From positions 186,001 through 250,000 of the forward strand of contig NZ_CP041983.1 of NCBI RefSeq assembly GCF_014522325.1: a DNA stretch of 64,000 nucleotides. The letters are read 5' to 3'. This DNA is from Lactobacillus sp. PV012. GTDB lineage: Bacteria > Bacillota > Bacilli > Lactobacillales > Lactobacillaceae. The translations under genes and the position numbers were made by a program. A model generated the notes under the pieces. It saw only the letters and a program-made list of their open reading frames with translations. It did no database searches and had not been told where the DNA came from. Positions 27,077 to 33,781 of the stretch are shown piece after piece (position 1 is the stretch's first letter; each line of letters begins with the position of its first letter).

Positions 27077-27883
27077 TTACACTTCCTTAAGATAAATTCT
27101 TCTAAGATCCATTAGATCTGTTGTACTTAATTTCATAACGTTACGTAGATAATCATGGATACTACCATAGTTAGTGTTAATTACACTAACCGCATGGTCT
27201 AAGTATTCAGGATGTACTGATTGAATATCATGAATTGACTGTAAGACTCCTGCTGCTTGACCTTCTTTTTTAGCTTCTTGGACCATATTATTAATGAAGT
27301 CTTTTGTAGTAATATTAGTTAAAAGGTAGTCTTGTTTAATAGTTGATAAAGGAACCCCTAAAGCTGATAAAACTAGGAAGGCACCAAAGCCAGTTCTATC
27401 TTTTCCAGCAGTACAGTGGAAGAGGAGAACTTCATTTTCTTTATCATTGGCTAGTAAATAATCAAAGAATTTTCGATAAGCCTTTTGGGCATTGTCACTA
27501 TTGATCATATCTTCATATGCTTTAAACATGTGCTTAAAGCCAAATTCAGGATCTTTTTGGGCACTTTCTTTTAAAGTGAAAATTCCTTTTGAAGCATTAG
27601 TTAAATCTTCACTAAAAACTGGATTGAATTCGTAGTGAACATTATTAGGTAAGCGATCAGGAGAGTCATTTTTCTCTTTTGAGCTTCTAAAGTCAATATC
27701 ATATTTAAGACCGTAATCGGCTAAAAGATTGATATCTTCTTCACTTAAAGTAGCCAAGTTACCTGTTCTGAGGAGTTTGTTGTATTTGATTTGTTGGCCA
27801 GTATTTGTTCTGTAACCACCTAATTCACGGAAATTGCGGCCAGAAGAAATTCCAATCAACTTTGTATCGTAATTTTCGCTCAT
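27077..27883 (-). CDS. Tyrosine-protein phosphatase family (Y_phosphatase3)
   Basis: A 268-residue Cys-dependent phosphatase. The active loop HCTAGKDRTG (C157, R163) matches CX5R, and GRNFRELGGYRT near residue 15 is the other family hallmark, placing it with the LipA/IphP-like dual-specificity phosphatases of Firmicutes. No signal peptide, so it acts inside the cell; substrates could be phosphoproteins or phospholipids. GAGGTC precedes the ATG. It is the first gene of a two-gene operon with the GntR regulator. Confidence 0.88.
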   Translation of the reverse strand: MSENYDTKLIGISSGRNFRELGGYRTNTGQQIKYNKLLRTGNLATLSEEDINLLADYGLKYDIDFRSSKEKNDSPDRLPNNVHYEFNPVFSEDLTNASKGIFTLKESAQKDPEFGFKHMFKAYEDMINSDNAQKAYRKFFDYLLANDKENEVLLFHCTAGKDRTGFGAFLVLSALGVPLSTIKQDYLLTNITTKDFINNMVQEAKKEGQAAGVLQSIHDIQSVHPEYLDHAVSVINTNYGSIHDYLRNVMKLSTTDLMDLRRIYLKEV

Positions 27884-28047
27884 ATTTTTGACCTCTTTTG
27901 TATAATATATGATGTTACTAAGGTTAATTGTAGCATGGATTTATTAAAATATATAGACATATTATTGTTGAGGTTGTGTAACCGTTTTTTTGGAAATTAT
28001 GTTAAAATAAACCTAAATATATCGAAGTAATATAGGGGATGACAGGT

Positions 28048-28542
28048 ATGGAAGATTACAATAACATTTTAGTACCAGTTGATGGTTCAGAAACTTCAGA
28101 ACGTGCTTTTGATAAGGCAGTTAAGATTGCAATTGATAACAATGCTCATCTTGATCTTTTGAACGTAATTGATACGCGTCAATTTATGGGAGAAATGCAA
28201 GATACTTTAGTTTCGGGTGATACTATTTATCAAATGACTCAAGATTCAGAAAAGTATCTAGAAAGTTTAAAGCAATGGGCTAAGGAAAACTTTGATTTTA
28301 CTGATATTGCCATTCACATTCGTTATGGTTCACCTAAGAGAATTATTGCTATTGATTTTATTCAAGATCATGGTAATGATTTAACTATTATGGGAGCTAC
28401 TGGTATGAATGCTTTAGAAAGAATGTTAATGGGAAGCGTAACAGCTTATGTTAACCAACATTCTTTATCTGATGTGTTAATTGCTAAGACTGACATGGAC
28501 AATCAAAAAGTTGCCAAGAAAAAAAGAAAATTATTTAAATAA
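28048..28542 (+). CDS. Universal stress protein, UspA family
   Basis: A 164-residue nucleotide-binding stress protein. It begins YNNILVPVDGSETSERAF and carries the ATP-binding motif GATGMNALERMLMGSVT near 123-139, so it belongs to the ATP-binding class. The C-terminal 15 residues (KKKRKLFK) are an unusually basic tail. I choose the ATG at 28048, which stands 9 nt after GGGG; the upstream in-frame ATG at 28039 overlaps that site. Single gene between a divergent phosphatase unit and its own terminator. Confidence 0.9.
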   Translation: MEDYNNILVPVDGSETSERAFDKAVKIAIDNNAHLDLLNVIDTRQFMGEMQDTLVSGDTIYQMTQDSEKYLESLKQWAKENFDFTDIAIHIRYGSPKRIIAIDFIQDHGNDLTIMGATGMNALERMLMGSVTAYVNQHSLSDVLIAKTDMDNQKVAKKKRKLFK

Positions 28543-28544
28543 GC

Positions 28545-28579
28545 AAAAACTACCAAGATTTAATCTTTGGTAGTTTTTT
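28545..28579 (+). terminator. Terminator of the UspA gene
   Basis: A 12-bp stem (28545-28556 with 28567-28578) with T-run, directly upstream of the helveticin-like gene. Confidence 0.88.
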
Positions 28580-28613
28580 AGATTTAGCCTATTATTTTAG
28601 TGAGGTGATAAAA

Positions 28614-29597
28614 TTGATTGAAAAAAATGTAGAATTACAATTAGCTTATGAACTTGAAAATTTACACCATGTAGTTGTTCAGGCTGCTGATGTAGGAGCA
28701 AAATATGTTTATGCGCTCCAGTTATTACATGGTCAAACAGATATTATTGTTTATCGTACTGAGCCTGATGGCAAACATGTCATCTATAATGAAGACGCAC
28801 CAATTTTATATTTGACTGGTAAAGCAGGGGGACATACTCAAACTTGGAAATATAGTGGAGAAAGTGGCTGCTGGCTAGTAGGAACTAAGCCCAAGCCTCA
28901 TGGCAGTATCGCATGGACAAGTCAAATTGCGCGTGTACGTTTAGATGGAAGTGGACAACAATATACTTCTAATACCCAATTACCTCGTTTATCCTACTTA
29001 AACCGAGCAGGATCTGGTTTTGGCGATAACAGCACTGTTTATCCGGGCGCGGAACTTGAAAGAGTAGAAGCAGCTGTGTCACCAGATTATAGTAAATTAT
29101 TAATTGCAAGTATTGATGTTCATCATACGGGATATTTTGCTTTGTATAATATGAATGAGGTTAATCAGGCTTTAGATGAAGCAGAGCAGACAAGTAGTGA
29201 TGTCAACATCCAGAATTTTAATTGTTTAGGTGCATTTAAGATTCCTAATTTTAATAGTGAATATATTCCTTCAATTCAAGGATATGATCTTGATGAAAAT
29301 GACAATATTTATATTTCTTGTCAACCAGGACCAACTAAAAGCTTTTTAGGTTTTGCTAAGCAAGGTAAACCACGCGAAATTGTTAAAATTCCTTGGGGTG
29401 AAACTGATCCAAATAATTGGGAAGTTGCCAATCTAGACCATAATTTAACGGTAGATGCTTTGGGATACTGTACAGAATTTGAAAGTATTCATGTGCATGA
29501 TAGTCAAAATATCTTTTTAACAGTGGCTTATCATGAACGTGATGGCTTAACGACCTTGATGAATCGAATTTATAAAGTCACCGGCTTTAGCAATTAA
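28614..29597 (+). CDS. Helveticin J family class III bacteriocin-like protein
   Basis: A 327-residue homologue of helveticin J, the large heat-labile bacteriocin of L. helveticus. Family stretches are easy to see: VVVQAADVGAKYVYALQLLHG, LTGKAGGHTQTWKYSG, PRLSYLNRAGS, AAVSPDYSKLLIAS and SIQGYDLDENDNIYISCQ. No signal peptide is visible, as in helveticin J. The SD GAGGTGAT stands 4-6 nt before TTG 28614, which I take as start; a GTG at 28605 lies inside that SD. No immunity or export gene is adjacent. Killing activity is not shown by sequence alone. Confidence 0.88.
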   Translation: MIEKNVELQLAYELENLHHVVVQAADVGAKYVYALQLLHGQTDIIVYRTEPDGKHVIYNEDAPILYLTGKAGGHTQTWKYSGESGCWLVGTKPKPHGSIAWTSQIARVRLDGSGQQYTSNTQLPRLSYLNRAGSGFGDNSTVYPGAELERVEAAVSPDYSKLLIASIDVHHTGYFALYNMNEVNQALDEAEQTSSDVNIQNFNCLGAFKIPNFNSEYIPSIQGYDLDENDNIYISCQPGPTKSFLGFAKQGKPREIVKIPWGETDPNNWEVANLDHNLTVDALGYCTEFESIHVHDSQNIFLTVAYHERDGLTTLMNRIYKVTGFSN

Positions 29598-29602
29598 GCT
29601 AA

Positions 29603-29738
29603 GAAGTGTCTGGGAAAAAAATAATCTTTTAGTCTAAATTGTATAAATAGATAAAACAAAAGTGCTGATATATCAACGTTAAAAAAACGAAGATTATCAG
29701 CACTTTCTTTAATTTAAGAGTTTTTTCCCAGACTCTTC
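29603..29738. mobile_element. 136-bp MITE-like element
   Basis: Terminal inverted repeats of 18 bp with one mismatch (29603-29620 and 29721-29738; core GTCTGGGAAAAAA). Inside is a second 12-bp inverted repeat (29659-29670 with 29695-29706) that forms a hairpin and could end the helveticin-like transcript. No coding capacity. The GTCTGGGA-type ends resemble those of IS1182-like elements in Firmicutes, from memory only. No clear target duplication was found at the edges. Confidence 0.55.
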
Positions 29739-29799
29739 CGGGCAATTTTCATTAAAAATTATTTTTCGAGCGTTTGCACATTCTATCAGATTTATCTCC

Positions 29800-29988
29800 T
29801 CATTTAACTTCTTCTTTTAAAAGCTCTTTTCTTTGCTTTATAAAGTCTTCTAAGTCTTCTAAATCTTTTGGTTGAGCATAATTAATAATAAAATTTTTGG
29901 CCATTGATTTATAACTATACTTTTTAGCCTTTTCTTTATTTTTGGCGTTCCATTTGTTGCGTGCCCGTTTCTGTGCCTCAGTTGCCAT
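29800..29988 (-). CDS. Small basic protein next to candidate toxin
   Basis: A 62-residue, strongly charged protein (MATEAQKRARNKWNAKNKEK... ending KQRKELLKEEVK), predicted all-helical, with a Lys/Arg-rich N-terminus that could bind nucleic acid. The ATG at 29988 has GAGGAT at the right distance; in-frame codons upstream belong to another reading frame's gene and give no plausible start. It lies 58 nt downstream of the candidate toxin peptide gene on the same strand, so both may share an mRNA. Proteins of this look occur widely in lactobacilli; I know no assigned function. Confidence 0.65.
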   Translation of the reverse strand: MATEAQKRARNKWNAKNKEKAKKYSYKSMAKNFIINYAQPKDLEDLEDFIKQRKELLKEEVK

Positions 29989-30010
29989 AATATCCTCGCT
30001 TTTTCTTATA

Positions 30011-30147
30011 TAAGAAAGGGCAAGCCGTTTTGATCCGCCCCGATCCTCATCGCTTACGCTTGAGAATTGTAGCAATTAAAGCTATAATCATAAGTAAAGT
30101 TTGAGGGTCAAGAACAATTTTAATCGTCATAGTCTTGCCCTTTCTTA
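30011..30147 (-). repeat. 14-bp inverted repeat pairing the toxin SD with the mRNA 3' side
   Basis: 30134-30147 (CTTGCCCTTTCTTA) and 30011-30024 (TAAGAAAGGGCAAG) are exact reverse complements. On the minus-strand RNA the first arm contains the AAAGGG ribosome site of the 27-codon peptide and the second lies after its stop codon, so the arms would close a helix enclosing the whole reading frame and hide the SD. Confidence 0.75.
30047..30130 (-). CDS. 27-codon hydrophobic peptide, candidate type I toxin
   Basis: Reads MTIKIVLDPQTLLMI, then a hydrophobic stretch IIALIATIL and a basic tail KRKR, a single transmembrane-helix peptide like Fst/Ldr/Hol-Tox type I toxins, though I do not recognise the exact family. 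AAAGGG stands 8 nt before the ATG. A minus-strand promoter (TTGAGG at 30263-30258, 18 nt, TATAAT at 30239-30234) gives a leader near 97 nt beginning with a hairpin (30226-30220 with 30198-30192). An opposing promoter and terminator for an antisense RNA overlap the start. Too short for routine gene callers. Confidence 0.6.
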   Translation of the reverse strand: MTIKIVLDPQTLLMIIALIATILKRKR

Positions 30148-30186
30148 ATTAGCCGAGGGTTCCACAAAGCCCTCGGCTTTGTTGTT
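30095..30186 (+). ncRNA. Candidate antisense antitoxin RNA
   Basis: On the plus strand, inside the peptide gene, TTGAGA (30060-30065), a 17-nt spacer and TATAAT (30083-30088) form a near-consensus promoter. Transcription from about 30095 would cross the first 12 codons, ribosome site and leader of the peptide mRNA and end at a 9-10 bp hairpin (30151-30160 with 30169-30178) followed by a T-rich stretch. The product would be about 90 nt and fully complementary to the mRNA's translation start. Prediction from sequence only. Confidence 0.5.
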
Positions 30187-30284
30187 CCTCGGTAGGGTTT
30201 CAGTTTTACCATTGCTTCTACCCTACATATATTATTATATACCTTTTAACGTATAAACCTCAACACTTAATTAATATTTTTTGG

Positions 30285-30320
30285 AAACAGATAGGGCGCA
30301 AACCCTATCTGTTTTATTTC
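30285..30320 (+). terminator. Isolated hairpin with T-rich tail
   Basis: A 12-bp stem (30285-30296 with 30303-30314), 6-nt loop and TATTTCTTTC tail. It lies upstream of the candidate toxin promoter with no plus-strand gene before it, so it may end leftover transcription or insulate the padC promoter. Confidence 0.6.
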
Positions 30321-30360
30321 TTTCTTACACTTGATATCAATAGTTTCTAACATCAATCTG

Positions 30361-30535
30361 TCAATTAGGGAGTTGTCTCCGTCCCTTAAGAATTTTATCT
30401 ATTGCTTCCAAGGTGGATCTGGAATCTTTGGTTTTTAAAATACGCTTCCATTTCGGTAAGTATCTTTCTAATAAGCCATCTTGTTTATTTTTACTTGATT
30501 TTTTGTAAATAACGACATATAATATTTTGTGTCGA
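30361..30535 (-). pseudogene. Possible remnant of a coding sequence
   Basis: On the minus strand a frame stays open for about 57 codons and ends in TGA at 30361-30363; its end reads LLERYLPKWKRILKTKDSR and then a basic helix-like tail. There is no start codon or ribosome site, and the 5' side runs into the padC promoter. It could be the tail of a gene broken by rearrangement or chance. I do not recognise it. The rest of the 30131-30564 gap holds the TA leader, the isolated hairpin and the padC promoter. Confidence 0.25.
30495..30534 (+). promoter_or_regulatory. padC promoter with overlapping inverted repeat (candidate PadR operator)
   Basis: TTGATT (30495-30500), 17 nt, TATAAT (30518-30523). 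An inverted repeat CGACA-N12-TGTCG (30513-30517 and 30530-30534) brackets the -10, where repressor binding would block transcription. It is not the exact ATGT-N8-ACAT PadR consensus, so the assignment relies on position and the adjacent padR gene. Confidence 0.55.
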
Positions 30536-30564
30536 AAATGACAAAAATGAAAGGCGGAAATAAA

Positions 30565-31122
30565 ATGGCAAACTTAAATCATATGGATAAGAAATTTAAA
30601 ACTTTAGATGACTTTATTGGAACTCACTTTATTTATACTTATGATAACGGTTGGGAATATGAATGGTATGCAAAAAATGACCATACTGTAGATTACCGTA
30701 TTCATGGTGGGATGGTTGCTGGTCGCTGGGTAAAAGACCAACCAGCTCATATTAATATGTTGACTGAAGGAATTTATAAGGTGGTTTGGACTGAACCAAC
30801 TGGTACTGATGTAGCACTTGACTTTGTGCCAAATGAACACAAGTTAAATGGGACTATTTTCTTCCCTAAGTGGGTACAAGATCATCCTGAAATCACTGTC
30901 ACTTTCCAAAATGAACATATTGATTTAATGCACGAATCACGAGAAAAATATGATACTTATCCTAAAATGGTTGTTCCAGAATTTGCGACAATCACTTACA
31001 TTGGGGATGCAGGGGTAGATAATGACGATGCAATTAGTCAAGAACCTTATGAAGGGATGACTGATGATATTCGTGATGGTAAGTTTTACGATGAAAACTA
31101 TAAGCCATTGAAAAAGAATTAA
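30565..31122 (+). CDS. padC: Phenolic acid decarboxylase
   Basis: Cytosolic enzyme that decarboxylates p-coumaric, ferulic and caffeic acids to vinyl phenols, detoxifying plant phenolics. The 185-residue protein shows the family run [19 protein letters not shown] near residue 16, [22 protein letters not shown] block ([13 protein letters not shown]) and [16 protein letters not shown], all highly characteristic. I start at ATG 30565 behind AAAGGCGGAAA; earlier in-frame codons (GTG 30529, ATG 30538, 30547) lie at or near the transcription start. padR follows 43 nt later. Confidence 0.95.
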   Translation: MANLNHMDKKFKTLDDFIGTHFIYTYDNGWEYEWYAKNDHTVDYRIHGGMVAGRWVKDQPAHINMLTEGIYKVVWTEPTGTDVALDFVPNEHKLNGTIFFPKWVQDHPEITVTFQNEHIDLMHESREKYDTYPKMVVPEFATITYIGDAGVDNDDAISQEPYEGMTDDIRDGKFYDENYKPLKKN

Positions 31123-31165
31123 TGGTAGAATAAACCTATCTTATAAACTTAAAGAAGGATAGTTA

Positions 31166-31693
31166 ATGCCAAAGAAAAGAATACTTCCATTTATTATTTT
31201 GGGAATTTTAAAACAAAATCCTGGTTTTACTGGAAAAGAAATCACCTATCAATTTAAAAATGAAATTGGTGAATTTTGGAAAGCATCCCACAGCCAGGTG
31301 TATCCAGAATTAAAAAAGATGGAGCAAGATAACTGGATTACTAGTAACCAAAGTGAGAAAAATGAGAAGGAAATCTATTACTCAATTACTGAGAATGGTG
31401 AAAAAATTTTAAATAGTTGGATTAACGAGCCAATTACTCAAATTCCAGTTAGTCGAGATTTGTTTTCTTTAAAAATGTTTTTTATTAGTGATCCTACAGA
31501 CCCAAGAATTAAAGAATTGGTTGAGGAAGAATTAGAGCTTTTAAAAAAACAACTTGATCATTTAAAGAAAAGAGAGAAAGCGGTCTTTAAGAATAAAGAA
31601 GATAAAAATTTGCATTATGGGCACTACGTAATTTTAAAGAGGGCAATGGCTCGACTACAGGGACAAATTGAATGGTTAAAAACTATTAGATAA
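31166..31693 (+). CDS. padR: PadR family transcriptional regulator
   Basis: A 175-residue winged-helix repressor that in lactic acid bacteria senses phenolic acids and controls padC. The N-terminal domain (RILPFIILGILKQNPGFTG, then SQVYPELKKMEQDNWI) is the PadR fold and the C-terminal half is the long dimerisation helix pair (about 105-170). AAGGA precedes the ATG. Position directly downstream of padC supports the specific name. It is probably autoregulated through the shared promoter. Confidence 0.9.
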   Translation: MPKKRILPFIILGILKQNPGFTGKEITYQFKNEIGEFWKASHSQVYPELKKMEQDNWITSNQSEKNEKEIYYSITENGEKILNSWINEPITQIPVSRDLFSLKMFFISDPTDPRIKELVEEELELLKKQLDHLKKREKAVFKNKEDKNLHYGHYVILKRAMARLQGQIEWLKTIR

Positions 31694-31730
31694 AAAATGC
31701 GTTAAGATAATTTTCTTAAGGCATTTTTTT
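31692..31730 (+). terminator. Terminator of padC-padR
   Basis: Interrupted stem of about 15 bp (AAAAAATGC-GTTAAGA with TCTTAAG-GCATTTTTT) followed by eight T. Confidence 0.85.
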
Positions 31731-31792
31731 CTTGCACTAATTCAAAAGATATGCTTAAAGTAGGTAGAAAAAAGAAAAAAACTTGCTTTTTT

Positions 31793-31801
31793 TGTTATAA
31801 T
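31793..31801 (+). promoter_or_regulatory. Extended -10 promoter
   Basis: TGTTATAAT (31793-31801) is a full extended -10 element upstream of the 160-residue unknown gene, 27 nt before its ATG. Confidence 0.65.
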
Positions 31802-31827
31802 AGGCATTGTATTTCAAGGAGGACATT

Positions 31828-32310
31828 ATGGATAATTTGACAACCATGACTTTAACTGATGAATTAGCTACTAAGCAAGATGAAATTATCAGTGGTCAAG
31901 AAAGTCTTAATCTTTCAAAAATTTATGATGAAATTAATAGTTTAGGAATTTTAGCCAAGCCAATTCAAGATTATTTTGAAATGACACAAGATGAGTACTA
32001 TAATAGTGAGTCTGATGGTAAATTAAATTTACTTCAGTTAAATGAAAAGTTGGGCTCATTAAGTGACCGTATCTTGACCAATCACGTGGATGGGTATGTA
32101 GATAAGGATGAAATTAACTTCACCTATAACCATGAAAATCCAACTACAGATGGAATATATGACCGAAAAACTGACTTTAATGTTTTACTTTACAGTTTGA
32201 AAGTAATTGGCGCAGTTAGAGCAATTGCACCTAATGAATTAAAAAAGGCTCTTTCAAAAGATGCTGTTTTATCATTAGGTCTTGCAGCACATGCTCTAGC
32301 AAATAATTAG
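31828..32310 (+). CDS. Protein of unknown function (160 aa)
   Basis: An acidic, soluble 160-residue protein, MDNLTTMTLTDELATKQDE at the start, largely helical by eye, with no Cys pair, signal peptide or membrane segment until a mildly hydrophobic end (AVLSLGLAAHALA). AAGGAGG stands 5 nt before ATG 31828, which decides the start over an in-frame TTG at 31807. It lies 42 nt upstream of the metallophosphoesterase gene without a terminator, so they may be co-transcribed. Family not recognised. Confidence 0.75.
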   Translation: MDNLTTMTLTDELATKQDEIISGQESLNLSKIYDEINSLGILAKPIQDYFEMTQDEYYNSESDGKLNLLQLNEKLGSLSDRILTNHVDGYVDKDEINFTYNHENPTTDGIYDRKTDFNVLLYSLKVIGAVRAIAPNELKKALSKDAVLSLGLAAHALANN

Positions 32311-32352
32311 TTGCTTGAGACTGAGAAGACCTTTTAGATAAGAAGTGTGCTT

Positions 32353-33747
32353 ATGAGTATAATTAAAAAAACTAATGGAATAATTGACAAAATTTCTGGC
32401 GCTACAAAGAAGTTTATGCGTCCAAAGTCAGAAATCTTGTTTGATCCATTGCAACGCTACATGACAGTGGGCCAATATAACGTTGGGAAACAAGAACAAA
32501 CTCCTAATGGCCGTGATTATATTTTAATAGTATATAAAGATGATGAAGGAACACTTCATCAAGCTTTACGAGATCCTAATGCGTCTGATTTGGTTCCGGA
32601 ATATATTCGAAGTTATGATAAGCGACTTGATCGTTTTCGAGCTTTTGTTAATAAGAAAACAGGCCGAAGATATATTGTAGAACAATATTTAGAGGAATTT
32701 TCTGATCGCGTAAAAAAGCATACTCGACAGGGAGAAAATTCAATTAATATTGGAGTAATCACTGATACTCATTATAAAGATACAGATTCGGTTACTTTTT
32801 ATGGCGATAACGGTTTGCAGCATGTGAAAGAATTCAACTATCTTGAAGATTTAGGGTTACTTGATCTAAAGGCTCATTTAGGAGATTGGATTGATGGTTC
32901 AGATGCTGGATTAGTTAGTGAACAAGAATTGTACTCTTTAAGTCACGCTTTTAAGTCTAAAAAGACTAATTTTGCCATTATTAAAGGTAATCATGATGAA
33001 AATGATAAATTTGACGAACATCATAATCTAAAAGCAAGTTTCCCTGAAAATGAGTTTGAAGATATCATGTGGCCGGCAATGTATGCACAAAAGGGAATCA
33101 ACTATATTTCGCGTAATCATGGAGTAGTGTATTTTGATAAAGGAGATTTACGAGTTATCACTGTAAATACTTCAGATACACCTTATCTTTTGAACGAAAA
33201 AGGTCAAAAAAAATATGATAGCAAAATTTCTTTAGCACTTCGCGAAGATCAGATGCAAGAAATTATTGAAATTCTAGAAAGTTCTAGCAATAAAAAAATT
33301 ATATTTATGAGTCATGGTAGTCCTATTACTCATAAGGGAAGTAATGCCTTAAAGTATAATGGACGTTCTCTTCATGAGTTACTGGTTGCCTTTAATCAAA
33401 AAGAGAAGGGTTATCTTAACTCTAACGATGTACCGGCACAGTTTACTTTAGATAATGATTTTGATTTTACCCAAGTTAAAAATTCAAAGATTATTGCTTA
33501 TTTCTGTGGGCACCGTCACATTGAAGACCAATTTAGAATAAATGGAATACAGTATATTTTATTTAATTGTTCAGCATTGATGGGTTCTAAACATGCTTTA
33601 ACAACTCATTATAATAAACGCTGGAATCGAAAAATTGACTTACCCAGTGAATATGCTGGATATGTTGTAAATGTTGATTTGAAGCGTAATTTGATGCAGA
33701 TTTTTGGCTATGGAGCCGCTTCAAAGAGAAGAATTTATCGAATATAA
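32353..33747 (+). CDS. Calcineurin-like metallophosphoesterase
   Basis: A 464-residue two-metal phosphoesterase. The catalytic domain starts near residue 133 with ITDTHY (D138, H140), then HLGDWIDG, KGNHDE, FMSHGSP and CGHRH, the complete set of five metal-binding blocks. The N-terminal 130 residues are an extra domain of unknown role (YMTVGQYNVGKQEQTP, DKRLDRFRAFVNKKTGRRYIVEQY). No signal peptide or membrane helix, so cytosolic. ATG 32353 has only a weak AAGAAG site; GTG 32347 is an alternative. It ends 34 nt before asnB. Confidence 0.88.
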   Translation: MSIIKKTNGIIDKISGATKKFMRPKSEILFDPLQRYMTVGQYNVGKQEQTPNGRDYILIVYKDDEGTLHQALRDPNASDLVPEYIRSYDKRLDRFRAFVNKKTGRRYIVEQYLEEFSDRVKKHTRQGENSINIGVITDTHYKDTDSVTFYGDNGLQHVKEFNYLEDLGLLDLKAHLGDWIDGSDAGLVSEQELYSLSHAFKSKKTNFAIIKGNHDENDKFDEHHNLKASFPENEFEDIMWPAMYAQKGINYISRNHGVVYFDKGDLRVITVNTSDTPYLLNEKGQKKYDSKISLALREDQMQEIIEILESSSNKKIIFMSHGSPITHKGSNALKYNGRSLHELLVAFNQKEKGYLNSNDVPAQFTLDNDFDFTQVKNSKIIAYFCGHRHIEDQFRINGIQYILFNCSALMGSKHALTTHYNKRWNRKIDLPSEYAGYVVNVDLKRNLMQIFGYGAASKRRIYRI

Positions 33748-33781
33748 CACTAGATTTTGCATATTTGAGAGGGAAAATTAT

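Noticed and set aside
27977-27990. cre-like TGTAACCGTTTTTT upstream of the UspA gene
   Set aside because: The conserved C near the 3' end of the cre consensus is missing, so it is a weaker match than the site at 60705.
29989-30075. N-terminal extension of the 62-residue protein
   Set aside because: The extra 29 residues overlap the candidate toxin in another frame, have no ribosome site, and GAGGAT points to ATG 29988.
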